Source: Utricularia gibba (Eukaryota; Streptophyta; Magnoliopsida; Lamiales; Lentibulariaceae). Taken from it: a stretch of 64,000 nucleotides of DNA. The stretch lies in NCBI GenBank assembly GCA_002189035.1, contig NEEC01000007.1, positions 1,550,001 through 1,614,000 on the forward strand, read 5' to 3'. Position 1 is the stretch's first letter. The number at the start of each line of letters is the position of its first letter. Below the pieces are notes generated by a model. That model was not told the origin of the DNA. It ran no database searches and saw nothing but the letters and a program-made list of their open reading frames with translations. A program made the position numbers and the translations under genes. Positions 50,617-63,102 of the stretch are shown piece by piece.

Positions 50617-53126
50617 TTAAAAAAATTCATATATGTTTTTTTTTGTCCAAAAGGGGAAGTGAACCGATTTTAGCAGCACTTGCAGGTTACCAATTCGCGG
50701 AGGGTCAAACATGTAATTAAATATTTTATAAAATTCACAAGTAAAAAAATAAAGGATAAAAATAGTCTTCGACTTTTTTTCTTTTTTAATCATTTATTGG
50801 AATTAGAAGTCAACCAGCAGGCTACAACACTATGGTTTTGATGAGTGAGAGTTGGAGCCCCAATGATCATGCTTGCAAGAAAGAACAATGTATTTAGTCA
50901 GATCATCCTTATTTTATTTCTAACACACCAAAATAAAAAATTAATATTAAAATTAATCAATTTTTTTTACATATACAATACAATTGTTTGAACAAATAGT
51001 ATTAAAAAATAAAATAAAATAATCAATTATATAAAAAATAATAAATTTTAGTTAAATCTAATTTTTTCTAATATTATCTATATTTATTATATAGTTAGAT
51101 TTTACTTGTCCTGTACATTAAGAATGTGTTTGATAGAGATGATAAATGGAAATGATTAAATGAAAAAAGAAAAATAATATATTTGATAGGTGAGATAAAT
51201 TATATTCAAGATAAATTATACCATGAATGTAGGATAAAATAATGAGAAGAGATAGATTAAGATAAAATTATACTGTTATATAACTTTTATTTATATACCA
51301 CCTCTTATTCTTAATATTAATTTATCCATGTACCAAAAACACACTAAGTAATTAATTTTAACAACAATTATTAATTCTAGGGTGAGAATTCCTCCCCATT
51401 AATTTATACGCCAAACTGGTTATTGATAGGCGATGCACCATTACGCCAAGAAAAAAAATTAAAGCATTCACATGTTAGTCCACAAGCACGTAAAATTTGT
51501 CATACATTTAATGTGCAATTAATTTCATTTATATATCGTGTTACCTTGAACCTTTCATCTCATAAGCACATTTGTGTATCGATAAACATTATTCGCGTAT
51601 ATCGTGTGTTAATGTCAAACATGATCCTTTTGCTATCAAATTCTTCAACTGTCGCTAAATGTAATTTAGAAGTAGTAGATGCTCAAGTATTAACTATTAG
51701 AATAAAACGATATCATATCGAAAGATAAATGTGAAATAATGAATTGTATAAAAGATTTTAATTTATTATTAATCGATTGGATATTTAATGTTTTCTAATA
51801 TTATTTACAGTGTTAAATATTCGGATTTTACATATAAGCACTTAATTCATCAACTCGTTAATTTCCATATTAGCGATTATTGATAAGTCCCAATGGTTAC
51901 TCAGTGTAAGTATTCTCCTTTCTTCTTTAGTCTTTGAAGTTTGGCATCGAGTATTTCACTGAGTGATTAAACAAGCGCGATCGGAAAGAGGCAAGATTCG
52001 GCCGGCATTGGGTGATTTACTTTGATGGAATTTCATGGTCGATTGGAAGGGAGGCTCGGAATAGCCCCGAGCTGTGTTTCGACAGTTGGAGGTGTTAGAA
52101 GATGCATAAACCCTCTACAGAGTTGAAGTCAAAAGAAAGGATTCATCTCCTGGCATGAACGGCATGATTCAACATTGTGAGGCTGGTATTAGGTTGGATT
52201 GCCATGTCCTCGTGAAGAAGGTTGAGGAAGTCGGACACTCTACTCATAGCCCTTTCGTGAATCGGCCGCGAGAATCCTTTGAACTCTCAACCAGACAATC
52301 TAGCCATGCATTGTTCATCAATGATAGGCATATCCTCGGCCGCAACGAAACAAGGAAAATCACACCCTTGAACTAGGGGTGTTGAAAAATCAGAGAAGCT
52401 ACTTCAAAAGTGACGATCCACGTACTGGCCCAAGAACATCTAGGAGCTGATTCAGGCCACTTGAATTCCCAAAGGTAAAAAAGAAAAAGCGAAAGGGAGA
52501 CAAAAGCGTGCGAAATGCAATAAAGGATGACGAAAGAGAGGAAGGATGGGCATTTCGGCCATTTCACAACCCAACAAAATTCATCACCTTCTACAGTTCG
52601 GTGATCTGAAAATCATCAGCAGCAAATGTTCCCAAAAGTTGGTAAACAGAGGGGCGGTGGGGGGAGGACCTGCGCGTAGGGGCCCCAAATCTATCTCCGT
52701 CAATTATTGGGGGCCGGATGTTCAATTTCAATTTCTTTTGTTTTCTGGAAGTACCATTTTTGTCTTTTAACATGAGTTGTCGCCACCGATCTCTTCAGTT
52801 GTTGGTTATTTCTGCAATAAAAAACACAGTGACTGTCGTGGATTGTTTTGATGTGAATGAAATTTTTTTGAAATGAGCGTGAAAAATGTTATCTTTTTGT
52901 TTATTTGTTTCCCTTGAAAGCACCACAGGGCACCATCTTTTTTCCTTGTCCAAGAATTAGATACAGACTGCTCAATCCACTATTCACCCACAAACTTTTG
53001 TCCGCTGGAAAATGTGAAGCGACTTTTGACCCAAATTTCGTGACTTGGTGGATCTAATAGAAACTGAAAAAGACCCGGAGACTTATCGGTTTGAAGGAAC
53101 GCGGAAACAAGAATATCGTTTGATCC
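50617..53126. other. intergenic between MATE and XBAT genes
   Basis: AT-rich to about 51850, including the MITE-like element at 51124-51346. The remainder (51.9-53.1 kb) has more balanced base composition but only short, unrecognised open frames (for example 51423-51728 and 52155-52376) and may include a non-coding transcript or leader of the next gene. Confidence 0.4.
51124..51346. mobile_element. MITE-like inverted-repeat element
   Basis: The ends are roughly inverted: the left begins GTGTTTGATAGAGATGATAA and the right end, reverse-complemented, begins GTGTTTTTGGTACATGGATA. The ~220 bp interior is AT-rich with no coding capacity. It starts like the possible element near 24351. The superfamily and target-site duplication were not determined. 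Confidence 0.35.
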
Positions 53127-55811
53127 ATGGGGAATTCATTTGGGTGCTCTGCATCGGGCGAGCGATTGGTTTCAGCTGCGAGAGATGGGGATTTTGTGGA
53201 GGCCAAGATGCTTTTGGAGTACAATCCGTGCCTTGCTAAGTACTCTACATTTGGCGGATTGAACTCGCCGCTTCATTTCGCTGCTGCGAAAGGCCACAAC
53301 GAGGTGAAGCATAAGGTTCTTTTTTTTTTTTTGAGGGGAAAAGAAGATTGATTTTTAATACCGCCCATTTCATGTTCAGATCGTAGCGTTGTTGCTGCAG
53401 AATGGAGCTGATGTGAATTCTAAAAATTATTGTGGGCAGGTGCACCATTTTGCTCTTTCTTTCTTTTTGTAGTCGGTTTACTGCATTAGGATTTTTTTGG
53501 AAGAAAAATGGCATGGCTATGAAATTGCTTTACTCGGTGTCATTTATTGCCATATAATGAGTTGTAGAAACTGAATACGGACGGTGAAAATTTTGTTTCA
53601 TGGTTAGAAGAAATATTTCTATGTTTAAGAAAGCAATGGATCATTGGTGCAGACAGCGTTGATGCAAGCTTGTCGATATGGACACTGGGAAGTTGTTCAG
53701 ACACTTCTTCTGTACAGATGCAACGTATGATTCATCTGGAATTTCTTGATTTGCTTCTTATGCTGTCCTTTTGTTTTCATTTTTTATTTGTGTATTTTTA
53801 GGTCACAAGATCGGATTATTTGAGTGGAAGAACCGCTCTTCATTTCGCTGCTGTCAATGGGCATGTCCGGTGTATGAGATTAGTTGTTGCTGATTTTGTT
53901 CCCAGTATTCCATTTGAATCTCTAAAGGAGCAAACGTTAAGTGATGGCTGTAATGCTAAAACCAGGTTCGTGGAAAGTTTTAGCATTTTCTTCCTTGATT
54001 ATGCATGGCATCTATATGAAGTTGCAAATGTTTGTATTGTTTTATGGGTGTCTCAAGTAATTGATGATGGATATATTTGTCATAAGAATGTTAGACTTTG
54101 TAGCGACAGGCCGATAAGATGAGTGTGACTGCTCCATCTCATTTTCTTAGTGTGGATGATGTGAAATATATGTGGCTGGTAATCAGAACACAAGGCTTGT
54201 GTATTTCAGACAGGGTCAGCCTCTACCACATTGACCTCTTCATTAGGGCCTAATTATATGTTTTTTTTCGACAAGAACCTCGTTTGTAATTTTCTACTGA
54301 TGATGATGATGATGTAGTGTACTTCTTCTTCTCTTGCAGTGGCCTGTTCAAGTTTATAAACAAAGCTGCTGATGGTGGCATTACAGCTCTTCACATTGCA
54401 TCCTTGAATGGATACTTCGATTGTGTACAGCTCTTACTTGATCTTCGTGCCAATGTATCTGCTGCTACATTCCATTATGGGACTTCAATGGATTTAATAG
54501 GTGTGCTTTTCTCGCTATACTTCAATTCACAGGCAACTAAATCCGCTTATTATCATTTTTTTCTTATTGTTCTAGGGGCTGGGAGCACTCCTCTGCATTA
54601 TGCTGCTTGTGGAGGAAACTTAAAATGCTGTCTGGTGATGATTCTATTTATTTTGCAGGTTCTTTCCCCAAGCAACTAATGTGAATCACTTCTCTTCTCC
54701 TTTCAGATCCTCCTTTCAAATGGTGCAAGTCGCTTATCATTGAACTGTAATGGGTAAACCTCCCTTCATGCACATGTTTTGAGGTAGATACCTGCATTTC
54801 GATATGGAAACTGATAAACATCCACTCTGGTTCAGGTGGCTTCCCGTTGATGTTGCAAGGATGTGGGGGCGTACTTGGCTTCAGCCTCTGCTCGATCCGA
54901 ATTCGGACATGACGATACCCGTTTTTCCACCTTCAAATTATTTATCTTTACCACTCATGAGTGTGCTTGATATTGCAAGGTGATATGAAAGTATTAGTAT
55001 TGTTTTCTTGCTCTTTGAACAAGTGAAGGCTTTATGTGCAGTGAAGAATTAAATGATCGCACAGTTTATTCATCAATAAAAATGGCTTTCTGCTTCAGGG
55101 ACTGTGGGATGCAATACTCCGCCAGTGCTTCTGATGATTCCGAAATCTGTGCGGTTTGCTTGGAAAGAGCCTGCAGTGTAGCAGCGCAAGGTGCGCTTCC
55201 TGTATATAGACCAGGTTCCTTGCTGAGTTTCATTGAGAACTGTGAAGTTGAGGTGATCTCCATTTTCAGGTTGCTCACATGAGCTCTGCATCAGCTGTGC
55301 ATTATACCTCTGCTCAACCAGCAACGTGCCTTCAGAATCGTCAATCCACCTGGATCCATTCCCTGTCCTCTTTGCCGCCATGGGATCATTTCTTTCCTCA
55401 AGCTTCCAGGTTCATCGACCAGGGAAGTTAAAATGCCATCATCCCGGAACTTGTGTACACCCTGTATGACTCACACCAGAGAGCAGGACTCAAGTCATCC
55501 CGATGATTCCCCTGATGTGCGAAAGAGGCGGACAGAGTGTGATACTCCTGACATGCTGTGCCCAGTCACCTGCGGGCCGTTTCCTTCTGTTGCGATCCCA
55601 TTGTGCACTTGCAATGAAGGGCCATGTCCTAATTTTTGCCCCCAAGATGGTGGCCGCGAAGAAGAAGAAACCCCCGACGTTCCCAATCCATGCCAAACGA
55701 GCAGGAGAAAGCGGGGGAATGAGATTGGAGAAAACTACATGTTCCAGCATGTTTTGGGGGAGAAGAAGCTACAGCAGGGAGCACCGTTGCAATGCTGAGA
55801 TCAACGCCTGA
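53127..55811 (+). CDS. ankyrin-repeat RING E3 ubiquitin ligase, XBAT32/33-like; frame broken at least twice
   Basis: N-terminal ankyrin repeats bind substrate and a C-terminal RING recruits E2. The start MGNSFGCS is a likely N-myristoylation plus palmitoylation signal. Exons: 53127-53303, 53380-53439, 53653-53724, 53802-53965, 54340-54500, 54576-54634, 54708-54753, 54836-54979, 55099-55190 and 55270-55811. Repeats include [74 protein letters not shown] and [19 protein letters not shown] cysteines/His: [23 protein letters not shown] and CPLCRHG. The frame is lost near 55340 (after SNVPSE; one base missing) before [14 protein letters not shown]. It is lost again between 55635 and 55720, before the conserved end [20 protein letters not shown]. 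Every domain is present, so the gene is probably functional and the breaks errors. Confidence 0.9.
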
Positions 55812-56169
55812 AGGTGATTCTGATCCACCCTTCACTTGAAATTGCCGGTCGACCGGCGGCAGCAGTTGGCTAACTTGTTTTCGTACAGCAGGTGCCCATT
55901 TGAAACGAGTAGGAAGGAGCTTTTAGAAATCTCACATGGTGGCATTAGCCGCGACTGGCAACACATCTCAGCGTTGCATGTATGGAAGGTCGCTTGTGAA
56001 AAGGGAGACGATGATCTTGTGTTTTTTTTTTCTTCTTTTTTTTTTAAATAAATTATTTGAAAATTTAGAAAATACAAAACAATCACTCTCATTTACGAGC
56101 ATGGATAAGCCAGTGTGTTAGAACATCGTCCTAGAAGACACCTTGTAAACGGAGAAGCAGTGTTACAGG
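55812..56169. other. intergenic between convergent XBAT and HsfB2 genes
   Basis: 358 bp holding two 3' UTRs, with T-rich tracts near 56020-56045. Nothing else is recognised. Confidence 0.5.
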
Positions 56170-57369
56170 TCACGGTGCCGCCTTGTCGTCTGGTTCAGCT
56201 TGGGGGCCAAGTAGCTTGGAATCCACCGCCGCCGTCCAGGTGTGTGTAATGTAACACCGCGTGTACCGGAGAAAACTATTTTTGGGATGTATGATGCTCC
56301 GGCGGCGAACTGCAACGATTAGGCCACCGGCACTCCATCTGATTGGTCGCATCCGACGGTTCAGACTTGATGCGGGGCCGGGCTGTTGCAACTGCAAGTC
56401 CATTTTGGCGACGTCCTCATCTTGGTCGACTGGGGAGCTGCGATCCACTTCTCTGAGGCGCTTGGCGCCGATGTGCACTCCGAAGAGTCTCGCGTTTGCT
56501 TGCTCCGGAGCAGATGGGAGATTATCGTCTTCAGGGCACTTCTCCACGCCGGTTTCAATTTCAGAGCAGAAGCTCGTCATCGGTAGGAGATCCAACGGCT
56601 TCACTGCGTTCTCCGATGAGAATAAGTTAGAGCCGTCGCTGCTGCCGTTTGATTTCTGGTCGTTTCCGTAATTCGACATCAGAACGTAGATATTGTTGCA
56701 TAAGCTCTTCATTTGGTTCAATTCTTTGTTCAGCTGCACGTTTTCTTTCCTCAACCGCTCGTTTTCTCCGACTAGGTCCGCGCTGGTGCCGCTGAACTCA
56801 AGGGCTGGGGGCGGAGGGGAGCTGTTGGAAGAATGCACAAGCTCCTCCCGGAGTCACATGGTGACACCGCCCTCGGCGGCGCTGCCGTCGTTGGCTGCAA
56901 CGGCGCCTCCGTCGGCGGCGTCACCGTCGCGGCTATTTTCCGTCGCTGTATGTCGCAAAGACGCTTCTTCTCCCCTCTTCGGAAGCAATCATTCGAGAAT
57001 TCCCACCGATCAGGCACAACTTTCCGAAATCCCTAGAATCCCACAAAAGGACACCTCAAAACTACAAACGGAAACTACACCTCAAAATTGCACCGATGAA
57101 CACAGGAAACTTACGTAAGTGTTCAGCTGCCTAACAAAACTCGAGAAATTGTTGTGTTTGAAGTATTTGGGCAACAAATCCCTAGCAAATTCCGTCGGAT
57201 TCCAAACAATGAAACTCGATCCATCTTCATTCCAAGAGATAACGTCGTCGACGGTGTGGTCATCGACAAGCTGGAAAGTTTTCGTCAGAAACGGCGTCGG
57301 AAGAGACCTCGCTCCATCCGGCGCCGGCGACTCACCTCCTCCTCCCCGATCCACCGTCTGCGGAGCCAT
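56170..57369 (-). CDS. class B heat-shock transcription factor (HsfB2 type); frame broken in exon 2
   Basis: Binds heat-shock elements as a repressor or co-regulator. Two exons (57369-57115 and 57032-56170) with the intron at the conserved site inside the DNA-binding domain. The domain runs [63 protein letters not shown]. After a variable linker come the coiled-coil oligomerisation region ([19 protein letters not shown]), the B-class repressor tetrapeptide in [13 protein letters not shown], and a basic region. The raw frame breaks in the linker: AVSPCDSG continues wrongly after a C3 run (forward 56847-56849). One added base gives [17 protein letters not shown] and joins to the rest, for 372 residues, matching HsfB2 length. 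Confidence 0.92.
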
Positions 57370-57912
57370 ATCGCTTCCCCCTCCACTGTAACCAAATCAC
57401 GACAAACGGAAACAAGCCCAGCAAGAGAAACCAAGCATTACCCTCACCGCGCCGGGATCCAATTGAACCAGTCGGCAATGGCGATTCTAGAAACTTCAGA
57501 GACGGAACAAGAGAGAGAAGTATTCATTTATCTTAGAGATAAGGAAGGCGAAACTTCGGTGGGGTGGCATACGTGGCTCATCGTGATTGGATGCTGTGGG
57601 ACAGTGGAAATTTCTGTGGGCCGGTGCGGGGAATTAATTAATAATTAATCAGCCCTTAAATGGGATTAATGCATTAATATAAATCTGCTTTACACGAAAG
57701 AAAGAAAATATCTCGTCTCACCATTTGAAAAGAAGCATCTAGAAGAGGAAGCCCCGATTCCACGGCCGCCTTCTAGAAGATATTTTCTTTTTTAATAGAT
57801 GAAAAAGAAGTGATGACATGACATCATCATTTATTCGGACATCTGTTCCATGAGAAACACATGAAAGAAATAAAACAGGAAGAATGACAATGGGGGATCT
57901 GCATACGGCAGA
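57370..57912. other. intergenic: HsfB2 promoter and remorin 3' flank
   Basis: Contains the HsfB2 leader and promoter on the minus strand. A GAA/TTC-type cluster near 57760-57775 (CTAGAAGATATTTTC) might be a heat-shock element but is not proven. Confidence 0.4.
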
Positions 57913-59033
57913 TCACAACCAGGTTAGCAGCTTCTTTGGAGCAGATCCAGTGGCGAGATGCTTGGCAGCTACTTCTTCAACTTTGAGGAGATCAACGCCG
58001 CGCTGCGCTTCGATCATCGCACGCTTCTCCTCCGCCGTCTTGCGAATCAGGGCAATTTGGTTCTTGACTTTCTCTGTATAATCAGCTCTCCTTTTTTCCA
58101 GGTGCTCCTGTTTAGAGTAGCCAGAAAATCAGGTCTATTATGCGGGTATCGCCTGCCCTCTTGTGATTCAAGAACAGGATACGCAGTTTTTTGTCTTGAA
58201 AAGCAGAGCGGGTGAGTGATATGATTTGAGTTACCTCCATTTTTTTGAGCTCGGCCTTCAAAGTTGCTCTCTTGGAATTCTCCCACACCCCAATTTCAGA
58301 TAACTTCTTCTGAGCCCTGTACGTGACAAAGCTTATACATTGAACCTGAGAAGAAGTTATTGCAATTTTCGACACATTTCTTATGGACTTGGATGCCCGA
58401 GTACCTGTTTTCTGCCTTGGATTTCTTGCTCTCTTCCCATGCTCTTATGAAACACAACCTCTTCTCGGTTTCCACTCTTGCAAGTACAGAGTCTACATGA
58501 AAGCTTGTGCAATTTGGTTACGATCCCATCAAAAGATAAGAACTACATGCAACAAATAGGAAGGCACGCTCCCTTCAATTCAACCTCGATTCATACAGCT
58601 TTCTGATTCTATCAACCTCTCCTCTTCCTTGTCTGGTTCTGTAAAAGTAAAAATGAGAGGCTTCACAAGACAAACAAACTAAACCATGATCCGCAACATA
58701 AGGACAGCATCTCAACTCCTCAATAAAAGTAATGTTTCTGCGTCTATAAACAAAGAGATTTGCGTCAGGAGTGCACGTCGTAGTTGCAGATCTCCTGTGA
58801 GCATAAACCAGAGTGGGGAACTAAAAGAAATACAAACCGGGTCTAGTCTCCTGTTTGCAAACATCAGGGTTAGGGCCGGGGTCGAGTGTTTTGTCCTGTA
58901 CAACTTTGAACTCCTCCTCAGCGGCGGCAACGACGACAACGACTGCCTTCTCCTCCGAAGATGCGACCTTCAAAGACTCTGTCACCGGGGCCTCGGCACA
59001 GAGCTCGCCTTTTTTAGTCTCCTCTTCTGCCAT
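57913..59033 (-). CDS. remorin
   Basis: Plasma-membrane nanodomain scaffold that oligomerises through a coiled coil and anchors from the inner leaflet. Five exons (59033-58838, 58638-58597, 58492-58405, about 58316-58235, about 58108-57913) give about 200 residues. The N-terminus is acidic and Ala/Val/Pro-rich (MAEEETKKGELCAEAP, then EEKAVVVVVAAAEEE). The C-terminal remorin domain reads RAWEESKKSKAENRAQKKLS, IGVWENSKRATLKAELKKME, then EHLEKRRADYTEKVKNQIAL and RKTAEEKRAMIEAQRG. It ends KHLATGSAPKKLLTWL. Most group 1 remorins end in a Cys-containing anchor (such as GCF); this one lacks the Cys, and no other frame restores it. The other frames are intact. Confidence 0.9.
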
Positions 59034-60215
59034 AACAAAGTTTCCGGCGCTTTGGCGTTGGCAACACAGGGAGTGAAAATGAACTAGGGAAGATGAAGTA
59101 TTAGTTGACACTTTATTATGCTTTTCAATTTAAAAGTGAAAATCAATTTTTCTTGTTTTTAATTATTTCTTATTGATAAATAAATAATGATTTCGAATAA
59201 TAGTATTTTGATGATGGATATTAAGAAATTCTATTATTAGTTTAGTATTATTAAAAAAATAATTTTTTTGATATTGACATCGAATACATAATTGTATTAA
59301 ATTACAAAGTTCTGAAAAAAAACTTATGTTAATTCCCCTTAAAATAAAGTTTCAGGTTGTAGTGTGTTTAAAATTCGAATTTAATTCAATCGTTTTGAAT
59401 CGTAAATCATTTATAATAAGAATTAAATTAAATTTAACAGAATCATGATTAAATCCTTTTGGTTTGTAAGGGGTTGATCATTTTGTTTTACCATTTAAAA
59501 CACAACCCACCAAACTCCATATGGGAAGCATGCCGCAGTCAGTGTGAGTCTGTGCATGGTTTAATGTCCTAGAATCAGCACAGTGTAGATTCGAGAAGAA
59601 GAAAAAACAGAAAAATTGTCAAGGGCTATGGATCTGAATGATTTAGGCAAAAATGTCAAGCATTTGGTAAGGATATTCGTGCTCAAAGGGTGGGTTTGGA
59701 GGGGTCACTCGTTGCACAGAGATAATGGGAGTCTTGAATGGGTTGATGATCACATTGATGGAGCATTCACTGCCTACATCAAGTTGTCCCCTTTGGGAAA
59801 CCATCAGGAAGGAGCTCAAATAATTGTGGCCTATGTTCCATGGCCCTAGATAATTATTGTAAATAGTCATCCATCAGTAGTAAAATTTCTGTGTTATTGG
59901 CTAGCTTTGTACTGCTGCTAAATAACAAGAAAAGAGGAGGCAGTAGGGAGGGGAACCTGAAAGAGGAAGAAGGTAGGAGGAGAGGATAGGCTTCTTCTCC
60001 CCTGATTCCTTGATTGTTCCTTTTCATGTAGGCGATGTCCAGGAATTCTGGGCTAAGTGTGGACTCATTCATGGGGTTTCTTGATTTTGGGAGGTGATGG
60101 ACAACATTCCATCCAATATACACATTAATTCGACTCTTGCAGGTGACAAGCTGAACTTACAACATAGTTTCATGTAACAATTCGACTTCTGTGATATGAA
60201 GTCTATGCAGGACCT
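59034..60215. other. intergenic between remorin and cytochrome b561
   Basis: AT-rich remorin promoter (59.1-59.5 kb), then mixed DNA. A 73-codon ATG frame at 59628-59849 on the plus strand (MDLNDLGKNVKHLVRIFVLK and onward) has no recognised homology. The cytochrome b561 3' UTR occupies the right end. Confidence 0.4.
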
Positions 60216-61387
60216 CTAGATGGGTGTGTAGCCGCTCGTATCTTCATCCTGAGGGCCTTGGGAGAGAGAGGTTAATATGACAGAGGTCCCAAACAAGATA
60301 GTGATGATGGCAGTGCAGTTGACAAGGATTGCTTCCGATCCGTACTTGGCCAAGCCACTGTTCTCTAGGAAGGTGAGTTTCTCCAGGAAGCCTAGAGATG
60401 CAGTGCCCAAGGCTAAGATGTAAACAAAGAGGCCGAACAGGACATGCCATGGGAGGGACGCACTTCTTATTGCTGGTGTTCCTCCAGGGAAAAAGAACAC
60501 ATAGAAGCCATAGATCCACTGAAAAAAGTGTACACATAAGTACAAGGTGAGGATTACATCAGGGATATCAGATGGTGTATGAAGTAACCTGAATAGCATA
60601 GAGGCTGATGACACTGATTCCCAGCCAAGAGTGCAAACTGTACAAGTTGGCGATATTGCTCTCGTTATGGAACTTGAATGCTGTGTAGATTCCAAGTATA
60701 CCGAGAGCAAGGGCGAGAAGATGTAACACAAGATGTATGAGCTTCTTCTGTGGCTTGCTCAGGGGCAGAGACTTGTAAGCGATGATTGCTGTAGTCATGA
60801 GAGCAGAATGAGTTCCAATGATGCAAAAGCAGGGAATTTCAGAACATTCGTGTCTGTGCATTACCTTCGCCTCCAATTATGAGGAACCCAATCAGCATAA
60901 ACACTGGATGAAGCTGTTACCACAACAGAGCACCAGAAATACAAAGGATGATCAGATGAATCAATTAAGAACAAGATTCAATCTTTCAACACTTGACTGT
61001 CATGGGAGGACCACCTCCTACTTGATACTTACATTTAATTCGGTGTCAACAAAGAGATACAACAACCAACTTTACCACTCCCATTTTCATCATTAGCGAT
61101 AATCAAGATAGAAAAAGAAAGGGACTTCATGGTCTCCTCTACACGGAAAAAAGTCAACGGACAAAAGGAAAACAACAAACGGAGAGATCCTCAATGAAAC
61201 AAACGCAAGGTGCTATGATCTCGAAATTCGCGAAGGGACTTACGTTGAAAATAAGAGCCTTGTTGTTGGCCTCCCAGGCAAGGCCACCCCTGAAACCGAT
61301 ATTCCAAACCAGAACAAGAATCGCAGCCACAGCGGCAAGAAAGTGAGCGACGCGGGCTACGTGCGATGCCTTCAACCCAATCCCCAT
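60216..61387 (-). CDS. cytochrome b561, transmembrane ascorbate ferrireductase
   Basis: Transfers electrons from cytosolic ascorbate across a membrane (often the tonoplast) to ferric iron or monodehydroascorbate. Four exons (61387-61244, 60913-60865, 60788-60589, 60518-60216) join in frame to 231 residues. Six hydrophobic segments are visible. Four conserved His positions fit the two heme b groups: NLHPVFMLIGFL, LIHLVLHLLAL, YSLHSWLGISV and LPWHVLFGLFV. The chosen start MGIGLKASHV resembles plant CYB561 proteins; an upstream in-frame ATG at 61435 would add 16 residues. Similar to Arabidopsis ACYB-1 and ACYB-2. The frame is intact. Confidence 0.92.

Positions 61388-63102
<1,715 letters not shown>

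Noticed and set aside
51423-51728. 101-codon frame in AT-rich DNA near the MITE-like element
   Set aside because: No transposase or other domain recognised; AT-rich chance frame is more likely.
26394-56849. Idea that the seven frame-broken genes are pseudogenes
   Set aside because: Each has otherwise intact exons, splice sites and conserved residues, and most breaks are single-base losses in G/C runs, which fits sequence error better.
59628-59849. Open frame of 73 codons between remorin and cytochrome b561
   Set aside because: It has an ATG, but no recognisable homology, and lies in likely intergenic DNA; kept only as a note in the intergenic entry.
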